A stretch of 51,152 nt of DNA from Solirubrobacteraceae bacterium (GCA_023230855.1 JALNWQ010000022.1:1-51152); one strand, 5' to 3'; shown: positions 7,936-15,282, counted from the stretch's first letter. Notes: generated by a model not told the origin, from the sequence alone. Program-made: numbers and translations.

Positions 7936-8043
7936 CCATCAACTTCACAGGCGGAGTACGCCAACAACGATGTCGAGTCCGTCGATACCTGGACCATCAA
8001 CCTCGCCAGGACGCCGGTTACCGCCCCAACCAACCTCTCGGCC

Positions 8044-8904
8044 ATGTACGACGATGGAGCCGATGCTACTGAGCTCCGTTGGGTCGAAACCGCGCCAAGC
8101 ATGAGTGGGCCTGCGCCAACACCGGGTGTCGAACGAGTGACGGTGAACGCCTACCGTGTGCAGGCAAGCGACGGATCGTGGCCCGACTGGACGATCGTCG
8201 AGGACGGCGCCTTCCCGTGGGTCGATCGTGCCCCTGGAACCTCGATCACCTTTGAGGTCAAGAGCTTCGGGTCGTTCGGCAACGAATCCGTCCCTGTTCG
8301 TGCCACAGTCCTCGTCGAGGAAGAGGAGGAGGACGAAGGCGCCGCCTCGGGCATGGCGTTGATGCGAGAGACACCTCCCTGCAAACCTTACTCTACCATT
8401 TATAAGTACAGGTTTTTTCGGAACAACTGGAACGGTACGTACCAATATCACAAGTGGGGTTGGAGGCGTGGATTTGACTTCATCACGTCGAGGTCCAAGA
8501 TCATCTTGTTTGCTGGAATGATGCGTGGTGAAGCGTTGCTCATCGATCGCCAGGTCCGGGTCACGGGGTACGGTCGCATCGAGTGTGGTGACGCCCCGCT
8601 CACCACCTGGCCCTACTCCTTCTACGTCACGAAGGGGTCTGGGGACGGCGGGCCGGTCGTCAGCCAAACCAAACTCGATCTCATCACGGACTTGGGCAAC
8701 GACGCCAGCCCGTACCCGCAGTGGACGACGCACCGTAAGCCTGCACGTGGAGGGTTCCGAAAGGGCCAGTACCGCGGCCACTTCGAGTTCGGCATCAACG
8801 TCCCCGGCGCTCGCCGTTCGCCGTTGATCCGGAAATACAGAACACCACCGTTCAGGTGTCTCCAGCGGACGTTTGAGGGAAGCTGCTACTACTACACGAA
8901 TTAA
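8044..8904 (+). CDS. FN3-like secreted protein, N-terminally truncated
   Basis: A 286-codon frame from the ATG at 8044. Protein-like sequence in the same frame continues upstream through TPVTAPTNLSAM and DVESVDTWTINLA to a TAG at 7933, so the true N-terminus, including any signal peptide, is missing. Residues 1-95 look like a fibronectin-type-III module ending PVRATVLV, then an acidic linker (VEEEEEDEG), then a Tyr/Trp-rich C-terminal domain of about 170 residues with cysteines at about 113, 181, 274 and 282. I do not recognise the C-terminal domain. GC content is lower than the backbone. It is either expressed as a shortened cytosolic protein or, more likely, is decaying. Confidence 0.55.
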   Translation: MYDDGADATELRWVETAPSMSGPAPTPGVERVTVNAYRVQASDGSWPDWTIVEDGAFPWVDRAPGTSITFEVKSFGSFGNESVPVRATVLVEEEEEDEGAASGMALMRETPPCKPYSTIYKYRFFRNNWNGTYQYHKWGWRRGFDFITSRSKIILFAGMMRGEALLIDRQVRVTGYGRIECGDAPLTTWPYSFYVTKGSGDGGPVVSQTKLDLITDLGNDASPYPQWTTHRKPARGGFRKGQYRGHFEFGINVPGARRSPLIRKYRTPPFRCLQRTFEGSCYYYTN

Positions 8905-8942
8905 TGCATTAAAGGGCGGGGATCTCCGGGGTGATCGCCGCG

Positions 8943-9647
8943 TTACCTGCCCACCAGCTCGTCCGTGTCGGGTGGCTTGACGCCGGGGATGGCCACGCGG
9001 GGGCCGTCGGGGACGTGGCCGTCCCAGCGACGCATCTCGGAGCGGGCCGTGGGGCCGGCGTCGAGCACCTCGTTCCCGCGGAGGAGCGAGACCAATGGGG
9101 TGCGTCCGGTGGCCCAGCGCAGCGCCTCGTCCAACGTGTCGTGGGTCGGGCCGGTCTCGTCGTCGAGGTGTGCGGTGAACGTCGCCGACCACAGCAGCGC
9201 CCCGTAGTCGTCCTCGTGCTGGTCCTCGATGACCTGGGCGACCGGGGGATCGGTGCGGGTTCCGAAACCGCGGAGGAGGAGTGCCTGCGTGGCGATGATG
9301 AGCGCTGGGTCCTCGGAGTTGCGCACGAGTTTCGGGAGTTCGTGGGTGCGCTCGATCGGACGGTACCGGGGTGGGTCGGGTGCGAGCCCGGGGCCGCCTA
9401 TGGCGGTGACGACCCGGAAGAATTGGTCGTTCTCCCCGGCAAACCCGGCGATGACGTCGATCTCGACCGTGTCGGGATCGACGCCGAACAGATCCCGGAC
9501 CGCCCTGGCCTCGGCGTCCTTCTTGCGCGACCGGCTCACGTCGCGCGTCGCCGCAGCGGCGGAATGGGGCTCGTCGAGGATGGAGCTCCCCAGCCAGACC
9601 CATTCGTCGTTGGCCAAGACCACCGCGATCAGGTACGGATGTCGCAC
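8943..9647 (-). CDS. Hypothetical protein
   Basis: A 234-residue, acidic, soluble protein starting at a GTG (RHPYLIAVVLANDEWVWLG). No signal peptide or membrane span is visible. TACGCT lies 7 bases upstream of the start, so transcription may begin at or near the start codon. It diverges from the regulator at 9821. The N-terminal beta-strand-like block followed by a charged helix (SRSRKKDAEARAVRDLFG) is not a pattern I can assign. Codon use matches the GC-rich core. Confidence 0.7.
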   Translation of the reverse strand: MRHPYLIAVVLANDEWVWLGSSILDEPHSAAAATRDVSRSRKKDAEARAVRDLFGVDPDTVEIDVIAGFAGENDQFFRVVTAIGGPGLAPDPPRYRPIERTHELPKLVRNSEDPALIIATQALLLRGFGTRTDPPVAQVIEDQHEDDYGALLWSATFTAHLDDETGPTHDTLDEALRWATGRTPLVSLLRGNEVLDAGPTARSEMRRWDGHVPDGPRVAIPGVKPPDTDELVGR

Positions 9648-9771
9648 GCCACCGAGCGTACTTCACCGTTCGCCCGGCTTGGTGGAAGGGCCAATCGACT
9701 TCGGGCGCTGCCGCGGGCCGGCGATTCTGTTTCGGTTGTTTTGGTAGTCATAACAGTGATTATCGAGCAAA

Positions 9772-9818
9772 TGTCAGGAAGGGCCTGACAAACGTCCACT
9801 GTCAGATGTAGCCTGACG
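9772..9818. promoter_or_regulatory. Twin 19-bp operators overlapping a leaderless promoter
   Basis: Operator 1 is TGTCAGG-AAGGG-CCTGACA at 9772-9790, a perfect dyad. Operator 2 at 9800-9818, TGTCAGA-TGTAG-CCTGACG, has the same spacing with slightly degenerate ends. They are 28 bp apart. A promoter fits between them: -35 CTGACA (9785-9790) inside operator 1, -10 TAGCCT (9809-9814) inside operator 2, 18-bp spacer, and 6 bases to the ATG at 9821. A repressor bound here would cover both promoter elements. Confidence 0.75.
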
Positions 9819-9820
9819 TC

Positions 9821-10837
9821 ATGCTCTCCGATGCGGCTCTCACGCGTCTCGCGCACGCCAACGCGTGCAGCGAGCTCTCCGACCGGGCCCGTGGTCAGGT
9901 CCGTACCCACACCGACGCCTGGCTTCAGGGCGCTGAGCTCGTCGAGGATGCCGCCCGGCTGGTGCGTCAGGCTGAGGGGGTCCTCGAGCTTGCCGTCGCC
10001 GTGGTGCGCGCCCAGTCGGTGTCGTGGCAGGAGATCGGCGATCGCCTCGAGGTCACCAAGCAGTCCGCTCAGGGCCGATTCGGCGAGACGGTCAAGCGGG
10101 TCCAGGACGGGATCCTGTTCCCGCGCCGCGACCCCGTCGACGGTGTCGGCCTGGGTTGGTGGGCCGGCCCCGACGGCCTGGCCGATCCGGAGCGCACGAT
10201 GCGGGTACTCGATGAGTGGGTCGTGCGTCACCGCGAGCCCACCGACCCGGTCCCGGAGCCGCCCGCCGACGAGCGCCCGGTCTCGCACGCGCTGCAGGAG
10301 TCCGAGCGCTACCGGGCCCGCAGCGTGCGCAACGTCAGCGACGTCACCGCGCTCGCGCTGCGGATCCTCGATCGCGACCTGCCCGACGGTGTCAGCGAAA
10401 GGGAGGCCCAGCGCGTGCTCCTGGAGCGCAAGATCGCCACGTTCGACGCGATCGCGACCTCGAACGTCGGGACCCGGGCCTCGCGCTACGACGCCCTGCA
10501 GCAGGCCGACCGGGCCCTCGACGAGCTGACCGCCTGGCACGAGCCGCTCGTCCGCGACGCGCTCGGCTGGCGCCACGAGGACGACGGCCGGATCCTGCTG
10601 GAGCTCGACGGCACCCCTGTCGCGGTCCTCTCGCACCACGACGACCCGCGCGACCCCGAGACGCACGGCTGGTCGCGGTGGCCGCTGACCCCCGACGGGC
10701 AGCCGGACGTCGACATCGGCCCCGCCACCGACGCCGAGCCCGACGCGCCCGAGAGCGCGGCGATCGACGCCACCCTCGCCGCGCTGGCCCGCGAGATCGC
10801 CTTCGACCGGGCCAAGGCCGCTACCGCCCCTTCGTAG
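9821..10837 (+). CDS. Helix-turn-helix DNA-binding protein, possible autoregulator
   Basis: A 338-residue protein. Residues about 60-92 hold a helix-turn-helix (SVSWQEIGDRLEVTKQSAQG then RFGETVKRV), similar to those of small actinobacterial regulators whose recognition helix ends xSRQAAxxRFG. The N-terminal helices (ELVEDAARLVRQAEGVLELA) may dimerise. The rest, about 95-338, is acidic and of unknown fold. It lies directly behind the twin TGTCAG/CTGACA operators, so it may control its own expression. Its end overlaps the convergent gene by 17 bases. Confidence 0.75.
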   Translation: MLSDAALTRLAHANACSELSDRARGQVRTHTDAWLQGAELVEDAARLVRQAEGVLELAVAVVRAQSVSWQEIGDRLEVTKQSAQGRFGETVKRVQDGILFPRRDPVDGVGLGWWAGPDGLADPERTMRVLDEWVVRHREPTDPVPEPPADERPVSHALQESERYRARSVRNVSDVTALALRILDRDLPDGVSEREAQRVLLERKIATFDAIATSNVGTRASRYDALQQADRALDELTAWHEPLVRDALGWRHEDDGRILLELDGTPVAVLSHHDDPRDPETHGWSRWPLTPDGQPDVDIGPATDAEPDAPESAAIDATLAALAREIAFDRAKAATAPS

Positions 10838-11102
10838 GGCGGATCGGGCGTGCGGCGTGCATCGCCTCCGTCACGATCGCCGCCGCCTCGCGGCTGATCG
10901 GCAACGCCCGGCCACCGGCGGCGATCGCCCGGCGGTTCAGCGCGGCCTGCGCCTCGATCACCAGCCACGCATGCTCGACCTCGCCCATCGCGCGCTGCTC
11001 CTCCGGCGGGCAGCGGCCCTCCATCTCCCGCACCAGGGCGAAGAACTGCTCCGCCTGGGCGTTGGGCCGGTCGAAGTCGATAGGAGAACTGTCGTCGGAC
11101 AC
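10821..11102 (-). CDS. Small hypothetical protein
   Basis: A 93-residue acidic protein starting at GTG 11102 with GAAAGGGG upstream, a good ribosome site. Mostly helical, with AEQFFALVREMEG and EHAWLVIEAQAALNRRAI. It overlaps the end of the convergent 9821-10837 gene by 17 bases and starts 12 bases after the stop of the minus-strand gene at 11115-11402, suggesting a two-gene operon. Family unknown. Confidence 0.65.
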   Translation of the reverse strand: MSDDSSPIDFDRPNAQAEQFFALVREMEGRCPPEEQRAMGEVEHAWLVIEAQAALNRRAIAAGGRALPISREAAAIVTEAMHAARPIRPTKGR

Positions 11103-11114
11103 GGGACACCCCTT

Positions 11115-11402
11115 TCACCTGTCTGGTGTATCCACACCGCAGAACGTGACGGCGCCGCCCGCCAACCTGGCGCGTTGGCGCTCGTCGCGGTGGCTCCGAC
11201 GGGATGGCCTTGGCCGGGCCCGGGCCCGCGTCACCCCGGCTGCGTCCCGTCGCCGGCGAGCCGCGGCACGGACAGCCTGCCGCTCCTGGGCCGGCGGCCC
11301 CTCGGAGCGCTCGACGCCGTGGTGCTCAAGCTCGTCCAGCAGCTGACGTACGAACGCGTGTTCGTGCGTTCCGTCCGGGTGCCCGGCAAGGATCGCGAGC
11401 AT
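11115..11402 (-). CDS. Small hypothetical protein (alternative to the gene on the other strand)
   Basis: A 95-residue frame from ATG 11402 (MLAILAGHPDGTHEHAF), ending 12 bases before the next minus-strand gene. The N-terminal 30 residues look like a real helix; the C-terminal half is Arg/Ala-rich and could be an artefact of high GC. Its ATG overlaps that of the plus-strand gene at 11401, and an SOS box lies within it. Both cannot easily have ordinary promoters, so one may be spurious; I favour neither strongly. Confidence 0.4.
   Translation of the reverse strand: MLAILAGHPDGTHEHAFVRQLLDELEHHGVERSEGPPAQERQAVRAAARRRRDAAGVTRARARPRPSRRSHRDERQRARLAGGAVTFCGVDTPDR
11351..11364. promoter_or_regulatory. 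Perfect SOS (LexA) box
   Basis: CGAAC-GCGT-GTTCG matches the Gram-positive LexA operator CGAAC-RNRY-GTTCG at every defined base. It ends 36 bases before the ATG at 11401, a normal place for a repressor site, and has the same form as the box at the dnaE2 start (48326-48339). Confidence 0.6.
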
Positions 11403-11871
11403 GGGATCGGACCTCGTCGCCGGCGCCCGCCGCTCGGCCAACCTCGACGACCTCGAGCTGCTTCGCGCACTGCGCCGCACCGGCCGGCTCCGCGAGGCCT
11501 ACGCACAGATCATCGACAAGCGCGGCCCGGAGAACGCCGTCGCGTTCGTCGCCCGCGGCACCATCGTCACCAAGGCCGGCCACCGCTACACCGCCGAGGC
11601 CAGCGCGACCCGTGCCTACCGCTCCAAGGTCGCCGCCGCCGGCGCCGTCCTCGAGGAGCTGCGCACCAACGAGCCCAGCCACCCGCTCTCCCCCGGCCCG
11701 ACCAAGCGCCAGCTCCGCGCCGCGATCGCGCTCGGGACCGCACCCCCGAACGCCCGCCGTCGCCGGCCGAAGGCCCGCACCCAGCCCGCGCGCTCCAAGG
11801 CCGCGCCCACCCGACCTGTCCGGGACCCGCGCCGCGCCGGCGATCTGGCACACCGCCCCAGCAGCCGGTAG
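11401..11871 (+). CDS. Hypothetical basic protein, possibly SOS-controlled
   Basis: A 156-residue protein. Residues 12-70 are folded-looking (DDLELLRALRRTGRLREAYA then GTIVTKAGHRYTAEA); residues about 105-156 are a disordered Arg/Pro/Lys-rich tail that could bind nucleic acid. AAGGA lies 9-10 bases upstream of the ATG. A perfect LexA box sits upstream, so it may be induced by DNA damage. It is followed immediately by a GGGGG/CCCCC hairpin. I do not recognise the family. Confidence 0.6.
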   Translation: MGSDLVAGARRSANLDDLELLRALRRTGRLREAYAQIIDKRGPENAVAFVARGTIVTKAGHRYTAEASATRAYRSKVAAAGAVLEELRTNEPSHPLSPGPTKRQLRAAIALGTAPPNARRRRPKARTQPARSKAAPTRPVRDPRRAGDLAHRPSSR

Positions 11872-11876
11872 GGACC

Positions 11877-11895
11877 GGGGGCTGCACCCCCAGCC
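11877..11895. terminator. GC hairpin after the 11401 gene
   Basis: GGGGGCTGCACCCCCAGCC begins 5 bases after the stop at 11871; GGGGG pairs with CCCCC around a CTGCA loop. The same hairpin with one base changed occurs inside the repeat at 13671-13728. No T tract follows. Confidence 0.45.
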
Positions 11896-11916
11896 TGCAC
11901 TTGGCAAGCTGTCGGC

Positions 11917-12297
11917 GTGACGAACTCGCGCACACGCCGAACGGTCGTCGTGCCCGTCCTCGTCCTCGGCTCGCTCGCCGCGACGCTCATCGTCAGCGCC
12001 GCGATCGGCGCGCAGCATCCCTACCCCGGCGTCGCGCTCGGCAGCGGCCTGCTGCTCGTGCTCGAGCGCGCGATCGCCATCTGGGCCCTCGTGCTGCTGA
12101 CCCTGGTCGTCGGCGACCAGGCCCTACGAGGCCGCCTCCCCGACGAGATCAGCGGCCGCGGCGTCCGCTACGCCACCCACGAGCAGCTCGACCAGGTCGC
12201 CGAGAACGTCGCCGGCGCCGGCGACGACGTCGCCGACCGCATCGACGACCTCGAGATCGCGCTCGCCGAGCTCCACGAGCGCCTCGAGCGCCGTTGA
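11917..12297 (+). CDS. Small membrane protein with C-terminal coiled coil
   Basis: A 126-residue protein from a GTG start. Two membrane helices are evident (about 10-31, VVVPVLVLGSLAATLIVS; and about 40-64, LLLVLERAIAIWALVLLTLV). Residues about 85-126 form an acidic amphipathic helix (DRIDDLEIALAELHERLERR), likely a coiled coil inside the cell. No known family is recognised; it may be an accessory or phage-exclusion membrane protein, but nothing shows that. Confidence 0.7.
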   Translation: MTNSRTRRTVVVPVLVLGSLAATLIVSAAIGAQHPYPGVALGSGLLLVLERAIAIWALVLLTLVVGDQALRGRLPDEISGRGVRYATHEQLDQVAENVAGAGDDVADRIDDLEIALAELHERLERR

Positions 12298-12323
12298 GCG
12301 ACACCCGAAGCGCGCGGTACCCT
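12294..12323 (+). promoter_or_regulatory. Promoter of the leaderless 12330 gene
   Basis: TTGAGC (12294-12299) and TACCCT (12318-12323) are separated by 18 bases, and only 6 bases separate the -10 from the ATG at 12330. Transcription would start at or within a base or two of the start codon. Confidence 0.5.
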
Positions 12324-12329
12324 GTCCCC

Positions 12330-12545
12330 ATGGCCGCGCCCGCCGACATCGACCTCACCCAGGAGATCGCCCAGCGCATCGACGACGGCCGCCGCGTCAA
12401 CCTCCGCAACCTCGCCCACGAGCTGCACGTCGACTACGACGAGGTCCGCGCCGCCTACCGCCAACTCGCCGAGCAGCGCGGCAGCGACCCGCTCCTCGAC
12501 CGGGCCCGCCGCCGCTACCGCAACGCCCGCCTCGCCACCCGCTGA
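12330..12545 (+). CDS. Small helix-turn-helix protein
   Basis: A 71-residue protein, ATG chosen because a good promoter ends 6 bases upstream. The middle (RRVNLRNLAHELHVDYDEVR) is a winged-helix or helix-turn-helix, and the basic C-terminus (LLDRARRRYRNARLATR) could add DNA contacts. It is one of a run of small plus-strand genes between 11.4 and 13.5 kb. Likely a DNA-binding protein of unknown target. Confidence 0.65.
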   Translation: MAAPADIDLTQEIAQRIDDGRRVNLRNLAHELHVDYDEVRAAYRQLAEQRGSDPLLDRARRRYRNARLATR

Positions 12546-12613
12546 ACCGGGCCAGGCTCGCCGGGGCGCCGGCGCCGGGCGATCGTCCGCCGCCACGGCT
12601 ACCGTCGCTGCCG

Positions 12614-12805
12614 ATGAGCGACGACCTCGACGCCTGGCTCGCCCCCCTTCCCGAGCACCGCCGCGAGGCCGTCAAAGCGTGGCTCACCGCCGAGATCGAC
12701 TGCGCGATCTGCAACCAGCCACTGCAGCGCGCCGACGCCCGCACCGACACCCCCGACGGCAAAGCCCACGTCAGGTGCACGCAACCGCTGGCCGCATCAC
12801 GGTAA
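12614..12805 (+). CDS. Small protein with a CxxC-type cysteine cluster
   Basis: A 63-residue protein with AEIDCAICNQPLQR and a third cysteine in AHVRCTQPL, plus a nearby histidine: the pattern of a small zinc knuckle (C-x2-C...H-x2-C). TACCGT lies about 9 bases before the ATG. No family name can be given; such plasmid proteins often bind DNA or a protein partner. Confidence 0.6.
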   Translation: MSDDLDAWLAPLPEHRREAVKAWLTAEIDCAICNQPLQRADARTDTPDGKAHVRCTQPLAASR

Positions 12806-12940
12806 GCACCCTCCGTCCACACCGGTCGCACCTGCTCGGCCAAGGTGCGACGATCGCGTGACCGTCGCGATGACCGAGATCCCCGCACCCCGCACCCCCG
12901 ATGGCGTGACCGCCGCCGGCGCCCTGTCTGGCGGGTCCGC

Positions 12941-13501
12941 GTGAGCGGACGGATCGATCGCGCGTGGACCGCGTGGGCGATCACGCTCGCCAGCACCTGC
13001 GCCCTGAGCCTCGAGGTCCTCGCCCAGACCACCGACGACGACCAGTGGACGACAGACGCCCACCACCTCGGCGACCTCATCGGCCGCGCGTTCGACCCGA
13101 AGACCGGCAGCGAGGGCAACCCCGAGGCCTACGACTTCACCCAGGTCATCGCCTGGCGCGCGCACGAGCTGCGCGAGGCCTCTGGGAAGCATGCGCCCGC
13201 AGCGCTCGTCTGGGCCTGCGACGCCCTGGTCGGAGCAAGCCTCGCCGCCGACATGCTCCAGCGGACGATCCTCGAGGAGCCGGCACCGGACGGCGAGCGG
13301 CCCGACGAGCCGCTCGGCACGGCACTGATGGCCTGGGCCCAAGCACTCGAGGCCGCCGACGCATGCAACATGCCCCTCGCCGAGGACCAGCGCATGGTCG
13401 GCGAGCTCCTCGCCCGCACCGATCGCACCCGGCACGCGAAGATCACTCGACGCTCCAGTGCCTCGCACCGCGGTACGGGCCGCCGCCGGCACCAGCGATA
13501 G
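12941..13501 (+). CDS. Hypothetical helical protein
   Basis: A 186-residue protein; the GTG at 12941 (VSGRIDRAWTAWAITLAS) is preferred over a longer Arg-only extension back to 12845. Predominantly helical with blocks WACDALVGASLAADMLQR and MAWAQALEAADACNMPLAED. The N-terminal segment is hydrophobic enough to be marginal for membrane association but contains charged residues. Family unknown. It is the last gene of the plus-strand cluster before the regulatory region at 13.5-14.3 kb. Confidence 0.6.
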   Translation: MSGRIDRAWTAWAITLASTCALSLEVLAQTTDDDQWTTDAHHLGDLIGRAFDPKTGSEGNPEAYDFTQVIAWRAHELREASGKHAPAALVWACDALVGASLAADMLQRTILEEPAPDGERPDEPLGTALMAWAQALEAADACNMPLAEDQRMVGELLARTDRTRHAKITRRSSASHRGTGRRRHQR

Positions 13502-13670
13502 CCGACGCGCAAGGCCGAGACGAAGGGGGGTCGGTCGTGCCGCCCGTACGTGCGCTCAAGGGGCGAGCCGCGCCGGCGGCACCGGCACCGACGGGAGCAG
13601 CAGCGGGGTCAGCTCACCACACCGCCCGGGCATCCACGGACCCACCCACACCAACGCCGTGGCCAAGGGG

Positions 13671-13728
13671 GGTCGCGACGGTGTCGCTCCGGCACCCCTG
13701 GGGGCTGCGCCCCCAGCCCCCCGCCACC
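13671..13728 (+). repeat. 58-bp repeat with hairpin, copy 1
   Basis: GGTCGCGACGGTGTCGCTCC... is matched in inverted orientation at 49735-49792; the first 35 bases differ at only two positions. This copy contains the strong hairpin CTGGGGGCTGCGCCCCCAG, which resembles the one at 11877-11895. It lies in the 396-base gene-free stretch 13502-13897. Confidence 0.6.
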
Positions 13729-13846
13729 GCAGACGAGCGACAGAGCGACCACGAACCGCGACCGTGGACGCAGGCGGCCGGACAGCGTAGAATCACTGGT
13801 GACCGGCAGCACCGGCCAGGGTGGACCTCTAGGCCCCCCGCACAGT

Positions 13847-13885
13847 GAAGCGCCCCGGGTAGCCCCCCGGGGCGCTTCGTGTTTT
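13847..13885 (+). terminator. Strong Rho-independent terminator
   Basis: GAAGCGCCCCGGG (13847-13859) pairs perfectly with CCCGGGGCGCTTC (13866-13878) around a 6-base loop, followed by GTGTTTT. It would end rightward transcription from the 9.8-13.5 kb genes. On the other strand it lies 19 bases past the stop of the small peptide gene at 13898 and may end that transcript too. Confidence 0.85.
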
Positions 13886-13897
13886 CGGACCCTCGCC

Positions 13898-13969
13898 CTA
13901 CGGGCGCGGCGGCCGGAGCCACATCGCCAGCAGGAGCAGCAGCACCAGGTCCAGGGTGGTCGGGGACAT
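13898..13969 (-). CDS. 23-residue hydrophobic peptide with perfect Shine-Dalgarno
   Basis: A tiny gene encoding 23 residues: MSPTTLDLVLLLLLAMWLRP followed by PRP. One hydrophobic helix (about 6-16) with a basic, Pro-rich end is typical of small membrane peptides, including type I toxins. The sequence AAAGGAGGTGACC (13972-13984) lies 2 bases upstream of the ATG and matches the anti-Shine-Dalgarno over its full length, the strongest ribosome site in the window. A structured leader with two hairpins runs upstream to about 14125 and a terminator follows. A toxin, a secretion-linked peptide or a leader peptide are all possible; nothing proves function. Confidence 0.6.
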   Translation of the reverse strand: MSPTTLDLVLLLLLAMWLRPPRP

Positions 13970-14017
13970 TCGGTCACCTCCTTTCCCTCTAGGCCCCCCG
14001 CCCCGGACGGGACGGAC

Positions 14018-14101
14018 GTCCCGCACTGCGGGACGGAGGGGCCAGAGGGAGGAGACGACCCGGACTAGCGGCCCCGGTCCCTTCTCTGTTGCACGACAGA
14101 G
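14018..14101 (-). promoter_or_regulatory. Structured leader of the small peptide gene
   Basis: Two stem-loops lie in the presumed 5' leader of the 23-residue peptide gene: CTCTGT/ACAGAG (14084-14089 and 14096-14101, 6-base loop) and GTCCCGC/GCGGGAC (14018-14024 and 14028-14034). Such structure ahead of a perfect ribosome site suggests translational or transcriptional control. The phrase CCTCTAGGCCCCCCGC occurs at both 13827-13842 and 13987-14002. Confidence 0.45.
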
Positions 14102-14126
14102 TCTACCGCAATAGGGGCGTCGCCGC

Positions 14127-14199
14127 ACCTATTTATAGGTTCAACCCCGCCTATCCCAGCAAAGAAAGAGTTGCGCGGACGCACCTATTTTGGTAGGCT
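14127..14199. promoter_or_regulatory. Divergent promoters with repeated operator
   Basis: Rightward promoter for ardC: TTGCGC (14171-14176), 17-bp spacer, TAGGCT (14194-14199). Leftward promoter for the small peptide: TTGCTG (complement of 14157-14162), 19-bp spacer, TATAAA (complement of 14132-14137). The palindrome ACCTATTTATAGGT at 14127-14140 covers the leftward -10. GCACCTATTT occurs at 14125-14134 and again at 14181-14190, inside the rightward spacer. One repressor could therefore control both directions. Confidence 0.6.
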
Positions 14200-14271
14200 G
14201 TAGGCACCAGATCAAGAACCCCCGCGACCGCTCCAACGGTCCGGGGGCATGACACAGGAGCAGCAACTCCC

Positions 14272-15282
14272 ATGTGTGCCCAGGCTACCGCCACCCCGGC
14301 CCCGACGGCCGATCCGACGCCCAAGACCAAGCGTCCCGACGCCTACCAGATCGCCACCGACGCGATCCTGGCCGCGCTGGATCGCGGGACGATCCCGTGG
14401 CGCAAGCCGTGGAGCGAGATCCCCGGCCGCACCCCCCGGAACGCGATCACCGGCCGCAGCTACCGCGGCGTGAACGTTCTCCTGCTCGGCATGGCCGGCT
14501 ACGACGACCCGCGATGGATCACGTTCGCCCAGGCCAAGAAGGCGGGCGGGATGGTCCGCAAGGGCGAGAAGTCCACGCCCGTCCTGCTCTGGAAGCGCAC
14601 TAGGAAGCGCCTCAAGACCGATGCCGACGTCGCCTCCGCGCGTGCGGAGGGCCGGCGGATCGAAGCCGACGCCCAGGGCCGCCGCTACGCCGTCCTCTTC
14701 CTCGCGCGACTGTTCCGCGTCTTCAACTCGGCGCAGGTCGACGGGCTCGACCTCGCGCCGATCTCCAAAGACGAGCCGATGAGCGAGTGGGAGGCCGTCG
14801 GCACCTGCGACGAGATCGTCCGCGGCTACACCGACGGTCCGTCGATCTACGAGGGTGGCAACAGCGCCAGCTACGCGCCCTGCCGTGACCACGTCCAGAT
14901 GCCCGGCCGCGGCCAGTTCTCGGCTGCGACTGACTGGCACGCGACCCTCTTCCACGAACTCGCCCACTCCACCGGCCACCCCTCGCGACTGAACCGCGAC
15001 GACCTCACCGCCGGACACCGCTTCGGCACGAAGGGCTACGCCCGCGAGGAGCTGACCGCCGAGCTGGCGGCGTCGATGCTCTGCGCCGTCGCTGGGATCG
15101 ACAGCGCCCCCCTCACCGAGCGCAGCGCCGCCTACATCGACCACTGGCGCCAGGCGATCAGCGACGACGCCCGACTCGTCGTCGTCGCGGCCCAGCGCGC
15201 CCAGCGCGCCGCGGACCGCATCCTCGGACACGACCCCGCCGCCGATGCCGCAGACACTTCCCAGGCCGGGGGGACCGACTGA
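14272..15282 (+). CDS. ardC: ArdC-type anti-restriction protein
   Basis: A 336-residue protein. Residues about 20-150 form the ssDNA-binding N-terminal domain of ArdC (DAYQIATDAILAALDRGTIP, WRKPW, GVNVLLLG, WITFAQAKKAGGMVRKGEK). Residues about 190-300 form the metallopeptidase-like domain with HELAH at 228-232 and the downstream glutamates in AREELTAELAA. ArdC coats the entering single strand during conjugation and blocks restriction in the recipient. CAGGAG precedes the ATG, and an imperfect GC hairpin at 14216-14247 lies in the leader. It heads an operon of four overlapping genes up to 16626, upstream of the relaxase. Confidence 0.92.
   Translation: MCAQATATPAPTADPTPKTKRPDAYQIATDAILAALDRGTIPWRKPWSEIPGRTPRNAITGRSYRGVNVLLLGMAGYDDPRWITFAQAKKAGGMVRKGEKSTPVLLWKRTRKRLKTDADVASARAEGRRIEADAQGRRYAVLFLARLFRVFNSAQVDGLDLAPISKDEPMSEWEAVGTCDEIVRGYTDGPSIYEGGNSASYAPCRDHVQMPGRGQFSAATDWHATLFHELAHSTGHPSRLNRDDLTAGHRFGTKGYAREELTAELAASMLCAVAGIDSAPLTERSAAYIDHWRQAISDDARLVVVAAQRAQRAADRILGHDPAADAADTSQAGGTD

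Noticed and set aside
13458..13848. Plus-strand frames of 110 and 294 codons through the 13.5-13.8 kb gap
   Set aside because: Low-complexity Arg/Pro/Thr sequence crossing a repeat and running into a terminator; no start signal.
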